43,154 nucleotides of DNA, from assembly GCA_002221725.1 (NCBI GenBank), contig NJFT01000290.1:1-43154 (forward strand), given 5' to 3'. Below, in pieces: positions 11,311 through 21,821 of this stretch (position 1 is the first letter of the stretch; every line of letters begins with the position of its first letter). A program made the translations under genes and the position numbers. Source of the DNA: Scedosporium boydii (taxonomy: Eukaryota > Ascomycota > Sordariomycetes > Microascales > Microascaceae). Under the pieces are notes generated by a model that had not been told where the DNA came from, did no database searches, and was given only the letters and a program-made list of their open reading frames with translations.

Positions 11311-11782
11311 GGTGCTGGAGTCATCGTAGGAATGAAGCAAACTATTGGTTAAAACGAGGTACCTCTCTGCTTCAAATCAAGGACTGGTATGAAGCGGGGT
11401 TCCGTCGATATTTATACACAATTTTGGTGCTACACACCACCTCGGGGCCAAGTCTTGTGAGGCCAGGCCACTGCCGGTGAAATGAAACCTGACTACTGGT
11501 AAGCAGTCGATCCTACGTCAGTCCCGAGGAATTGTGAGATGTCCAATGTAATTATTTAAGAACACACTCCGAGATGCACAGCCACCCTGTGGACCATAAA
11601 ACCACGTACAATTTGCTGCGGGCGCTCAGATATTCTCATCGCCTAATGGGATCTTCATATCTTCCATGCTCCTGAGATACCATTTGAGAGTGGTCTCCGT
11701 ATATAATTATATACAAAGGTCCTTTGTACCTGCCGCCTTGGGAGTATTGTGCCTGATCCATCTTATTCAGTACTTGTGACAC
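11311..11782. other. Intergenic, minus-strand promoter of the WW gene
   Basis: Lies between the tannase stop codon and the WW-protein start on the minus strand. It must hold the tannase 3' end and the WW promoter. No other gene is visible. Confidence 0.5.
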
Positions 11783-13420
11783 TTAGAGCTCGTCTTTCCC
11801 ACCAACAGTTTTTCTCCTACATTGTTCCTCCTGTCGGAGACAGCTGCCAGTTTCTACATCTGCCGTATAATCTGCCACGAGAGGATACGGACAGATCAAG
11901 GTCTTCTCATCAAGCCGGTTTTCCCCAAGACGCACCCCTGTCAAGACCTCAGGTTCGACGCCATCCTCCACCCAGCGCCTAAGGTCCTGAAGCGCATGAA
12001 GAGGGTAGGTTGCTCCAAGTGGCGCATGGCAATGGTTTACTCCGGGAACTTCAAAGTGCCGATAATAGCTGTGAACGTTGGAGTCACGCTTCATCACTTT
12101 TTGGTAGTATTGGCGCGTCGAGTAAACCGTGAGAAGCTCGTCATTGACTCCATGCCAGCTGATAATTTTGCCAGCTGATTTTTTGAACCTGGCGAGGTCT
12201 GGGTCATTGCTTCCCACTATTCCGTTGTACTCGAGCCAAGAGCGTTTTATAACATCTTGGAAGTCCTGGGGAGTCATTTTCCGAACGTCGTAGCTGGGGT
12301 CTTTGACAACGAAGTTGCGAACCCAGTCAACGCCAAGGGGCATAGGTAGTCCGCTGCACGTGTTATCCTCGCAGACCGTATTTGCGACACCAATGGGACC
12401 TGTCAGGGGGGTTCCGACCGGGTATCCGTGCCAAAATGACTTTCCACCCTCCGTCAACGGGCCTTGCCAAGCAGCCTTCGCAATCTGCGCGGCCTCAGTC
12501 GATATCGTAGCTTCCATTCCGTTGCAGTCGAAGGCCTTGCCCACAACACTCATTGGATCGAATTTGCAACGATCAGGAGCTGCGATCACACCATCTTTCA
12601 ACCCATCAAGCTCGTCGCAGGCCTCAATTGCCTCTGCCACGATCGCCTCGAGTTGACATGACGGAGGAAAGTGTCCCATCGTCTCCATGACCACTTGAGG
12701 CCAAAGCATTCCAACCGCATGTTCCGGAGTATTGATGGCCGGGCAACCAGCGAGAATCCCGTCGTAATCGTCGGGATATCTCTGAGCCACCATAAGGCCC
12801 TGCCTACCGCCGGTCGAACAGCCGTTCCAGTAAGAATACCGGGGCTTTTGCCCGTAGAACTGCTCAGCGATTGCCTTGCCGATGACGGCCATATCATGGA
12901 GCGCTAAGTAGGAAAAGTTGATCAAGAGGTTCCAGTTGATATTTCCAGGGCTCACGAGTGCCCACGGGGCTCTAAATGCCTCACGGTAATCATGGCCGCC
13001 GTCCGTTGCAGCGGCGGCATATCCTTCCGCTATCAAAGAGGCGATGATATCCCCAGTGAATTCCCCGGTCGCGAAACCGCCACCGCCGACGCCGACGAAC
13101 CGCCCATTCCAGGACGTGAGAGGCATCCAGGCTTGGACGTTGACGCTGTCCCCTTGGCCTGGGTGCGTGTAAGTGACTGTCACGTTGCAGAACGAAATGC
13201 CCTCGCTGCCGATTTTGAGTGCTTCGGGAGTGAAATTAAAGTATAGGGTCCAATTATGGACGGGTGATGCCGATATGCTGATGAACTCGGAGCCATGCAA
13301 TGCGGGAAAGGAGAAGGCTTCTGGAGAACATGGCTGTGTGTTCTGGGAGCAGGACCCCTGCGGAGAGAAGACTAGTAGTACGACGAAATAACAAAGGGCT
13401 TGGCCCCAAAGAATATCCAT
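11783..13420 (-). CDS. Tannase/feruloyl esterase family protein with C-terminal KDEL
   Basis: Intronless, 545 residues, the usual length for the family (PF07519). Residues 1-25 are a signal peptide. The nucleophile motif is GCSTGGRQG with Ser202 next to Cys201. The other triad members are probably Asp427 (HGVNDELL) and His463 in VNHCHAPLG next to Cys464. These neighbouring cysteines form the CS-D-HC disulfide typical of fungal tannases and feruloyl esterases. The loop ACDELDGLKDGVI (267-279) is the expected calcium site. The enzyme would hydrolyse ester bonds of gallate, ferulate or similar phenolics. The last four residues before the TAA are KDEL, an ER-retrieval signal, which is odd for a secreted hydrolase. 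Family call very sure, substrate open. Confidence 0.93.
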   Translation of the reverse strand: MDILWGQALCYFVVLLVFSPQGSCSQNTQPCSPEAFSFPALHGSEFISISASPVHNWTLYFNFTPEALKIGSEGISFCNVTVTYTHPGQGDSVNVQAWMPLTSWNGRFVGVGGGGFATGEFTGDIIASLIAEGYAAAATDGGHDYREAFRAPWALVSPGNINWNLLINFSYLALHDMAVIGKAIAEQFYGQKPRYSYWNGCSTGGRQGLMVAQRYPDDYDGILAGCPAINTPEHAVGMLWPQVVMETMGHFPPSCQLEAIVAEAIEACDELDGLKDGVIAAPDRCKFDPMSVVGKAFDCNGMEATISTEAAQIAKAAWQGPLTEGGKSFWHGYPVGTPLTGPIGVANTVCEDNTCSGLPMPLGVDWVRNFVVKDPSYDVRKMTPQDFQDVIKRSWLEYNGIVGSNDPDLARFKKSAGKIISWHGVNDELLTVYSTRQYYQKVMKRDSNVHSYYRHFEVPGVNHCHAPLGATYPLHALQDLRRWVEDGVEPEVLTGVRLGENRLDEKTLICPYPLVADYTADVETGSCLRQEEQCRRKTVGGKDEL

Positions 13421-14521
13421 CTCCTTATTGTTGATTTTGGATTCAACGAGCAGAAAATGATATTTTTCTTGGTCTTTGGAATCTGGAGAATAAGAGAGAT
13501 TCGGCCCTCTTAAATAATTCTTGAGGCCATCCTCTCTCTTGGTCGAGACAACGATCGGCGGTTATAATAATTAGTTGGAATCACCTCGGATGCGGACGGA
13601 TGCGGACTAGGGTCGCAATAACGCGGACGCTTGCGGTGTGGCTCTGCTAAATTCGGGGGCGAATCCCCGCTTCCCGAGATATCTTTCTTGGCTCGTTCCT
13701 TCTATGTAGCATCGCCCTCCTGGCACCGTGAAACAGCGAGATATAAGGAGCGCACGGAAAGGACTTCAGCTAAGTGACCAGTGGATGCCAAGAATCAAGA
13801 GAAGACATCCTGGCTGGTTGAGGAGCATCGCAGCGATCCCTCGGATTCGAGTTTAGCGCATCCCACCTCGCATCATTCTGCCATATGGTCGGATACGATG
13901 CGATACTACAACTAGTCACTGCCACTTGAAATACGGCCTGGTGGGACATCACATTGATGCGGAAAAAGATGTTAACCTTATTAACTTCTATCCTGTCTTT
14001 GCGAACAGCTAGAACGATCAATATGGATATTGAACTGCCACAAATCTCATCTTCATTCTTCTGCACAGCGGCGCAGAGATGGAAACCAACGAATGTCCAC
14101 GCCCTCTAGTAGGTCTTTTCTGTCGTTAATTACCTTCCTTTGAAGGGCTATCACATCCTTCATCTCCATCTCCGCCAATCTTCCTGTCGACTTTCACTTC
14201 ATCAGTTTACCTCTCTATCTCTATTCGTATGATGAGTCAACTGAGTGGTCGTGTTTGCACTATCATGGCAGATGTTAGTAACAAATTACGATCACGGCCA
14301 GCACGGAAGAAAGAATAACTCACGGGTAAATACTGGTAGTCGCTCATATATCATTGATATATGGCCCCGAGAGCCAAGGTTTCGGGTAAAGCAGCGTTTC
14401 TTAATCATTTGATTTTCCCTCAAGATCGAACCCAGTCATATGCAAGGTTAAGACCATTGAGTACATTGGCATAGAATTCACAGACGTCCCATCGGAAGTT
14501 GGGACCTCTTGGAAGCTGAGC
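13421..14521. other. Intergenic
   Basis: Upstream region of the tannase gene and 3' region of the multipass membrane gene, both on the minus strand. The longest frames lack ATG starts or any motif. No RNA gene seen. Confidence 0.5.
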
Positions 14522-16512
14522 TCATCCGTTTATCTGTCGGTATTGCCAACGAGGACTCGAGCTCCCAAGAAGAGGCTGCTCTGCAGTCCGTGTGTAGTTA
14601 GGAGAGCCTTGGCTAGAGCTGTAGTCCATACCCATGACCGGGCTAAAGTAAGCCGCCGACGGGGATGGCCGTGGACTTGGGCGAGTCCATCGCTGGTTCG
14701 TAAAGCCGCCATCATTTTCCATTGCAGGCGGCGGTAGCTCCAGGTCCTGCATTTCCGTGGCTCCATGTGCAAGCAATGGAGACGTGGAGTTTCGCCCTCC
14801 CTGGGGCGAGCTATTATAATATGACTTCGTCTCGGGTTCTATATTGGGAGTTCCATCGCCGTGCGCGTTCCTATACGACGCTTCCTTCTCCTTCTCCTCG
14901 AGACGGAAGAGACGTCCACCGGGCTTCATAATCCGATGCATAGCGAAGAAGACGACAACTTGTAGACCCAGGCAAAGCCCGACGAGTCCGGGATAGATTG
15001 TCTTGCCGTTGCGCTCTCGTTCGTCGATGGGGTCGAGGATGACGAAGGCATGGTCGAAGCCTCGGGAGTAGATAGCGGACCTGTGGACATTACTTTGTTA
15101 GCACTTCTTTGTAACGCTTCATCTTGTAGACATGCGTGGGTAAACGGGAAATCTTACCAACACCAACAAGTGTTGAATATGCCGATGGATGAGAGAATGA
15201 CAGTGGCGAGGACCGGAACGGCAACGGAAATGTCCTTGAGAACGACGAGATACCAAGAAATCTTCTTGCTGGGGAGCTTGTTCAGGAAATATGTTATTAC
15301 TGGACTCAGCAGCAGAGAGATTCCCAAAGTGATAACCCATAGAGTCCGGCATCCCAGGCCGACGTTGGGCGTCTCGTATAAAATGACGAAGGCGGAGACG
15401 ATGGCGACGAGAGGCGGAAGAGCGGCCAAGCACAGAAGATATAAAGGCGATTTGTCGAACTTAGTTTTGCTGGGTACCAGAGCCTTATCCCTTCTATACG
15501 AATACACACTTCCGTTCCACGGCTGGGAGTCAAAGTAATCGCCCAACCTGTCAGGTCGCTTCCTCGACATTATCCACCGAGACTGGGATACAAGATGCGG
15601 CGAGTTCGGAAAGTAGTGCATATCCCGCTTTCGGCCCTTGATGGTTCTCAGATACCGCTCCATTACGCGCAAACACGTTCGTCGGCTAGAAAATCCGCTG
15701 AGTGTGTTGCTCAACAGAACAGCCGTCATGATCCACGACAGAAACATGGCGGTGCCGATCCGTCCTCCGGGCTGACTCGACTGTTCGCCGCCAATATGAG
15801 GATCGAGTGACGCAATGACAGTCCAGAGGTAGTTAATGATGACCAACGTGCTCCGCATGATCTCATTAGTTCGCGAATCCACCAGCTCGTCTGCTGTTTC
15901 CTTGAGGATGTAGGTCATATCTTCGTCGGATAGCTGGGCTGCATTCTCGTGCATTATCGCATCGAGGTCGGCCTGCGTCGTGCGCATGTTGTCGGTCAAC
16001 TCATGGAACGCGGCCATCAGTGCCGCATAGGATCGCGCACGAACGTCCTTGTCCGTGGGGGATTTACCCGGATTTGTTGCGTCTTCATGCCGGCGGGCGA
16101 TGTGGTAGAAACGATTCCAGGCTTCCGCTTTTGTTAACAAGGACCACATGCTGTCGATAGGGTCGCCGACGTAATGAAATATGACAAGGATGCGATTCAA
16201 GCCGCCGACTTTGGGAAGATGTATGTTGCCAATCATCAAGAGAACCGGGAATAGCCAAGTAAGTAAACGCGGCCACATGTCTTCGTAAAGGCCAAAGTTG
16301 GGCTGCGGACATTCGGCCTGGCAGCCACGAATGGTGAGCGCAAGATTGCTAGGGTCGGAATGATAATTCCTCCCGTCGAAGTAGAAGATGGAGGCATCTG
16401 AGGCGAGGGACTGGTTCGCGAGACGGTCCTGGATGTTCTTGTTGCAGGTCTTGAGGTCAACAGCTAGAGCTCCCGCCGCAAAGGCGAGAGCGAAGAGTGT
16501 TTTGGCGGACAT
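14522..16512 (-). CDS. Fungal-specific multipass membrane protein, 637 residues
   Basis: Two exons, 16512-15158 and 15080-14522. The intron has a GTAAGA donor, GCTAAC branch and CACAG acceptor and rejoins the frame at a Trp codon. Residues 1-17 are a signal peptide. A Cys-containing N-terminal part follows, with GCQAEC at 63-68. Helices start near 82, and the motif GDPIDSMWSLLTK (116-128) sits after the second. A helical soluble segment covers about 130-235. More helices follow, with YETPNVGLGCRTLW in an extracellular loop. The last helix ends near 515, then about 120 residues of Pro/Ser-rich cytosolic tail. I recognise the GDPIDS and TPxxGxGCR motifs as typical of a large, unnamed fungal family; no function is known to me. 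A broken relative lies at 37802-39450. Confidence 0.85.
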
Positions 16513-19500
16513 CTCAAAGGGATATTAGTCCGCAGGCCTGCCTCAATACGGCGGTGGTGTTAATGAGTTTGGCTGTAGGACGGTTGAAATACTTGATAGA
16601 TAAAAAACCTGTGACGATATTTTGAAAGGTTATTCGAACCCAGCGATTGGGGAAATCATGTCTGCATTTATTGTAAAGTAATTTCTACGAGATCAGGGAG
16701 GCCATGGAGAGTCATGAGCTCACGAGTAGGCGAAGCAGACCCTCATTTCAAGTAGAACTAGACCCGATTGTGAGGCGATTCCTTATCGAGACAGTGTTGC
16801 GACGACGTGTGTAGCACAGTTGGGTGGTATCATAGAACCCATGTGTCTGCTTCCTCCATTCCAATCTGCCAGCAGAGGACCTCAAGCCCTCGAATCTGAA
16901 CCCATGCTCTGTACCTTAGCGGACACCTCGGTCAAGCACCAGGGCAGAGTTAACAGTAGGAATCGGGGCGCAAGCCAGCTAGCGTCTCGGCTAAGGACTG
17001 CTGATTTCGAAAGCTGAGGCTCTCTGGGGATTGTATGATCTCTGCAGGATTCCCCATGGTATGGCAGAGTGGAGTCTATGAGGTGCTGCACGTAGAGTAC
17101 AAGTAAGAAGCTTGGGGATATTGACGTCTCACCTCCCGTCGGGAGCCATCCAGACCCTGAATATCACTACCACCGCCCCGCTAATGGATGACACATGGGC
17201 CAGCACACGACATTACCACTGCAGGGGTATCGCGTGGTCTTCCATCGATGGTGGCTTTTAGCGCAGCCGGCGTTGGGTCTGTCCGCATATCAAATAAGAC
17301 AAGCCAAGCCACATAAGCCCTTACCAGGTCGTGAAACTTGGGTGTCACTGGGGACCTCTTGAACTGGAAAAATAGCTATGACCAGTGGCCAGGCCATGTA
17401 GCTAGGCACCTGTTATCCTTCTGATGACGGATTCACCGAGGCATCCCCGGGGCTGAAAAGGCAGATTCTTCACAGGGCGTTTACTAAAGGGCGTCGAGGA
17501 GCTCTGGGGACAAAAGGGGGGGGGGGGAATGTCGATGCCTGGCACTGGGCAGTGCCCTGGTATGTCAACCATTGTTGGAGATGCATCCTTTGCAATATGC
17601 AGGGTGGTGGAAACGGGCAGGCCAGCCGCTACTGCACCTTTGACACGAGGGCGTGCTCGGTGCTGGACCAAATGTCGAAGTGGTTCGTGAAGCAGGCGCA
17701 GTGATGTTCCGCGCTAGCCAATGAAACAACGGAACTCGCACACGAGGTCCTGGCATCCTCAACCAGAGGTCAATAAAAAGCCGCCCAGGCCCCCGTCCGA
17801 TTTTTGATTGAACCCCGACCGCCTTGAGCGTCCGGGGTGTGCTCCGTGCTTTCCGAAATGACAGTGGAGAGCTGCCACACTGCTTGATAAGGGAGATTAG
17901 TTGTCTGGACCCCAAAACTGAGGTGCCTCTTTCAGCAGCGGAACCCGGGCGACTGGAGCGGAAACGTTCGGTTAGGATCACAGGACATCTCGCAAGTCGC
18001 GAGTGCCTGTCCCGAGCGCGCCTGGGCGAAAGGAGAGTCATGACTGGGTGAGGTTTGGCAAGGAGGCGCAGACTCTTTGCGGAAATGATACCAGATGACC
18101 AACGAGCTATCGCCCCGCGGGAAGTTACGGACATCACGCAGGCCATGCCCTTCTTCATGTTGAAACGCGCGGCAATCGTCCCCTCCACATTGGTTCAGGT
18201 CATTGGTTCAGCTGGGGCGAGGAGACTTCGCCTTGATTCAGCTTTGGAAAGCGTGACTTCGACTGCTTCTGCCCGCCTCCACGAAACTCCACAGTTAATA
18301 TTGAACACCACCAACGACAAGACGCGTTGAAAATGTTTGAGAGCCACCATTTTAGGAACGTGTCCGTCCATGTTTACTCACGGGCGGCCCCCAGGATCAA
18401 TACAGACATCCTCAAGGATACACACCCTCAACGGAATGCAAGTGACGGTGGCCTCCATGGATGGCCTAATAGGACCCCCCTACCCCCCTCATCTTTTCTA
18501 AACCCTTTTCTCCGAACCGACACTAACTGGCTACTTCTCTTCCACCGGACTGCTCCACACCAACTAGTAGCACCACCACCCGAGGTCTTAATCCGATGTC
18601 CACCGGCCATGAAGTTCTAAGAGCGGAGCAGGAGGCTCCTTTCTTACACTTTATCTGAATCTTCTTGGGGCTGGCCTCGCAAGGCCAAAAAATTCTTGGC
18701 CCTTGCCTTAAAATGAAGAAACTAGGCAATGCACAGCCTGCCGAGGTGTACCAGCCTTGACGCTCCCGGCTGCCCCCGAACTTGCTTGCCTGGACACTGT
18801 TCACCACACAGGCCAGAGAGCCGGTGTCATCCAGCTTTTCCAATGCCTCGAGCTCTCTGCCATTACAAATGGCCTCCGCCTGACGGTTTATGGTCACGTT
18901 TCCCATGGTACGGGCAGACAGTGCCTTGATACTGCAGGTATTAGCGAATTTGTTTACCCTTAATATCTCATTATTTCATTTTGCTTCTACATGGTCTTAT
19001 GCGGTTCCCTCCCGTCGATCATTGTGTTCCCCCACGGCCTTATTGAGGGTATCCGGGGCCCATGTGCTAGTCCAGCCCGGGTATCAACATCATTAATAGA
19101 AGGACGCCGAGCGTTATTATCTTGTCTTTATTAGTCTCTTCGCTCGTATGCCCGTGACCTCTGATTCCTGGTCTCGCAATAGCATCGGGAAATAACACGT
19201 GGGCTAGGAAACAGAAATTGACTGGAAATATACAAGCAATATATATGGTTTTAAAATCTTCTTAGCCTACCTTGTTCTCAACACAGCCTTGGATGCTATT
19301 TTTAGAAGACGGTGTAGGGATATCAGTCTTTCCTGTCCCGAACCATCGGCATAACGACGGGCTTGGAGCCTTTAAACATCCACTATTCACGGCTGCCCCT
19401 GAATCTTCTTTGTAGTCACTAAGGAAGGCTTAGTGTCAAACTAGGTGGCTTCTGCGGCCAGTTCAACTGCCAATTTCTTCTCCTAACTGTTGCATTGACG

Positions 19501-20567
19501 TGAGATACGATATCACAGGCGCATCATCCTGCCCGACCTCAACGCTCAGGTCTCTGTCGGTATCAACTGGACTGACACCGACCTATACATGGCAGCATCG
19601 TTGGCCGCATTTTTTTTGGCCTGACTCTAAGAAGTCAAGATCTCCTCCAAAATTTCCGTAGCTGATGCATATCTGTTATCCGTCTTTATTTCAAGTTCCA
19701 TAGTGTTTAGCCTCGCAGTAGCCGTTTCCGAAGTTTTGGACATGCTTTTTTTCCAACCTTCCCGTACCTACTAAACTTCCATTTTCCTCGAACATATAGT
19801 TCCCAATTCCGACTCAAGCATCAATTGATGCCGTTCAGAAATATTCGTTATGCCCGCTATATTTTCGTTGGACCCACGCTCTCTGGCCGCTCCATTCATA
19901 GTGTTGCCAGAATCGGTATGTGATCCGCTCAGTTAACAACCCCCTCGCGAGATCTCTATTGACTCTGCATACATACACCACTTGCCCTGCCTTACTGCAA
20001 CGTTAAGGCCAAGCCCCCCCGGGGAAGCCGGTTATTTATTAGCACTGGCCCCTAGAGCCGAGGAAATAGAAAACAACTGACCCTGCCGACATAGGATTCT
20101 GTCAGCGTAGAAAGTATAGTACACGTGACAGGTGAGGCACAGGGCCATCAACTTGTACATGAATGGACTACTTCCACTTGCCTTTTTCCATTAGTGACAG
20201 TTGTATCTTCGGACACCCACATAACGCATCAAAAGGGACCCGAAACACAGCGGTTAGAGCAGGACGACCGCAAGAGCACATAAAGCATAATTTATGACAA
20301 GGTAGAAATACGGTAGAATATCCGTCTATTATGTTTCAATTCTGCTGCAATTTCCTTCAGTCGTGCCTATACACGTTCCAGGGGATGTGTTGAGATCTCC
20401 TCTCTGGGAGGTATAGGTAATAACAAATGCGACCTAGCCACTTAAACAGCAAGAGGTAATACATAAAATCTACAAAGAGACATCAGTCTCGTTGACTTAT
20501 TCGCTTAGACATTTCAATCGTTTAGCATTCTCATTATAATAACTCTCAAAATTGCATCTCCTCTGAC
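16513..20567. other. Four kilobases without a convincing gene
   Basis: The first few hundred bases should hold the promoter of the multipass membrane gene. A 207-codon minus-strand frame at 17565-18188 lacks an ATG start and is rich in Arg and Ser, as in non-coding DNA. A 12-G run lies at 17516-17527. From about 19097 to 20545 no frame of 60 codons exists on either strand. I see no transposase, terminal repeat or RNA gene. Confidence 0.45.
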
Positions 20568-21821
20568 TCAATTTGTCCGAATGTTAACCATGCAGATCTC
20601 GCTTTCAGACGCGCTCTCGGGATCATCCCACTTTCTTCTACCGCTCCCTTGGACCCTATGGCCATATATGGCGTGTGGCGTCGCGTCATGTATGGCTTGG
20701 GGACTCTCGATGTCGGCATGGGGCGCGGGCTGGACGCTTTGGCGGCCGAGACGGCCATAACTATGAGGTTTGCCATCACCATTCTGGTGGCTCATCCCAT
20801 GGCCTTGGGTGCTCGACAAGATCTTGAGCTTGCGGAAGAGTGGCCTTAGCGTAGCCAAAGAGGAGGCTGAGAGTGCCAAGCCAATCTCAACAGTCGACCA
20901 GATGGCGAAGTCGGTGAAGTTGTACAAGTACTCGTCATTCTCAAGGAGTTGACTTGCATAGGGGAGACGAACAATCGTAGCAACAGAGGCTCTGTGCGAA
21001 TATAATGTTAGTCGTTTAATTTTTAGGACGCGGCAAGTGTGCGTTTAGCTTCCTATCATGGAACTGTACGTACATGGAACCAATCGCTAAAACAACGATC
21101 ACCGAAATCTTGGTCCGGCGATCCATCTTCGCTTTCCAAAGAAGGATCATGGGCAGGATAGCCAGGGCCCAATCGACGATGATGTTTAAAATTGACGCGA
21201 TGAAGGTCGGTATAATAGCAAATTTTGTGTCATTGACATGCCCTGGTGGCGGATTCGGGGCGAAACGGAGCCAGTAGTACTCGACGGGCTGCGCGGAGAA
21301 GATGTCGAGGAAGAAATAAAACGCATTGTAGACGCCAACGACTACTAGCATCACCCACAGAAAGATTTTCATCCAGCGGATGTGAGAGCAGATGCGGAGC
21401 AGCAGCAGGCCCACGATGAATTTTGTTAGAGTCGAGATGACGATGTAAACTATGGTGGCGAAGTGCCTCCACATAAATGCAACTGGTCGATCTTCAGGAG
21501 GGACAGCCGCGAGGTGCCGTCCTGTTCCATATTTGACAGAGAGCAGTGCAAACGATGTGTAAACGACATACAGAATCTGGCCGCCTTCGAATTAGCCGTC
21601 GGCAATCTCAAAAAGAGCATTGGACGCAACATGAAGTGCCAAGTAAGTCGGCGGGGACGTTCGCTCGGGGATCGTACCAGGGCCACAATTGCCAGCCAAT
21701 CCTCAACGCCAAGCCTTTTGACAATGAACGCCATGGTGTAACAGCGGAGCGCAACCGTCACGACGCAGAGGACGAGCAGGAAGATGAACACCGCTTGAAG
21801 TTGGGGCCCACGGTCGTACAT
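20568..21821 (-). CDS. Rhodopsin-fold fungal integral membrane protein (PTH11-like group)
   Basis: Three exons, 21821-21678, 21576-21074 and 20991-20568, give 356 residues. Introns have GTACGA and GTACGT donors, CTAAY branch points and CAG acceptors, and phases fit at each junction. The start MYDRGPQL at 21821 matches the usual N-terminus; the frame upstream opens only at a GTG. Typical family landmarks are ALRCY in helix 1, VEDWLAIVAL in helix 2, STLTKFIVGLLLLRI in helix 4, a pair of helices around PTFIASILNIIVDWALAILPM, and AIWSTVEIGLALSASSLATLRPLFR at the last helix. A His/Pro/Ser-rich cytosolic tail of about 90 residues follows. The family is the fungal rhodopsin-like domain found in many lineage-specific membrane proteins. 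No retinal-binding lysine is expected. Ligand and role are unknown. Confidence 0.85.

Noticed and set aside
11311..11340. Upstream extension of the WW protein
   Set aside because: The only upstream initiator is TTG; ATG at 11310 is used.
13770..14066. 98-codon minus-strand frame between two genes
   Set aside because: Starts at GTG and shows no domain.
17565..18188. 207-codon minus-strand frame
   Set aside because: Begins at GTG, not ATG; very rich in Arg, Ser and Pro without motifs; an opposing frame overlaps it. Looks like chance in GC-rich non-coding DNA.
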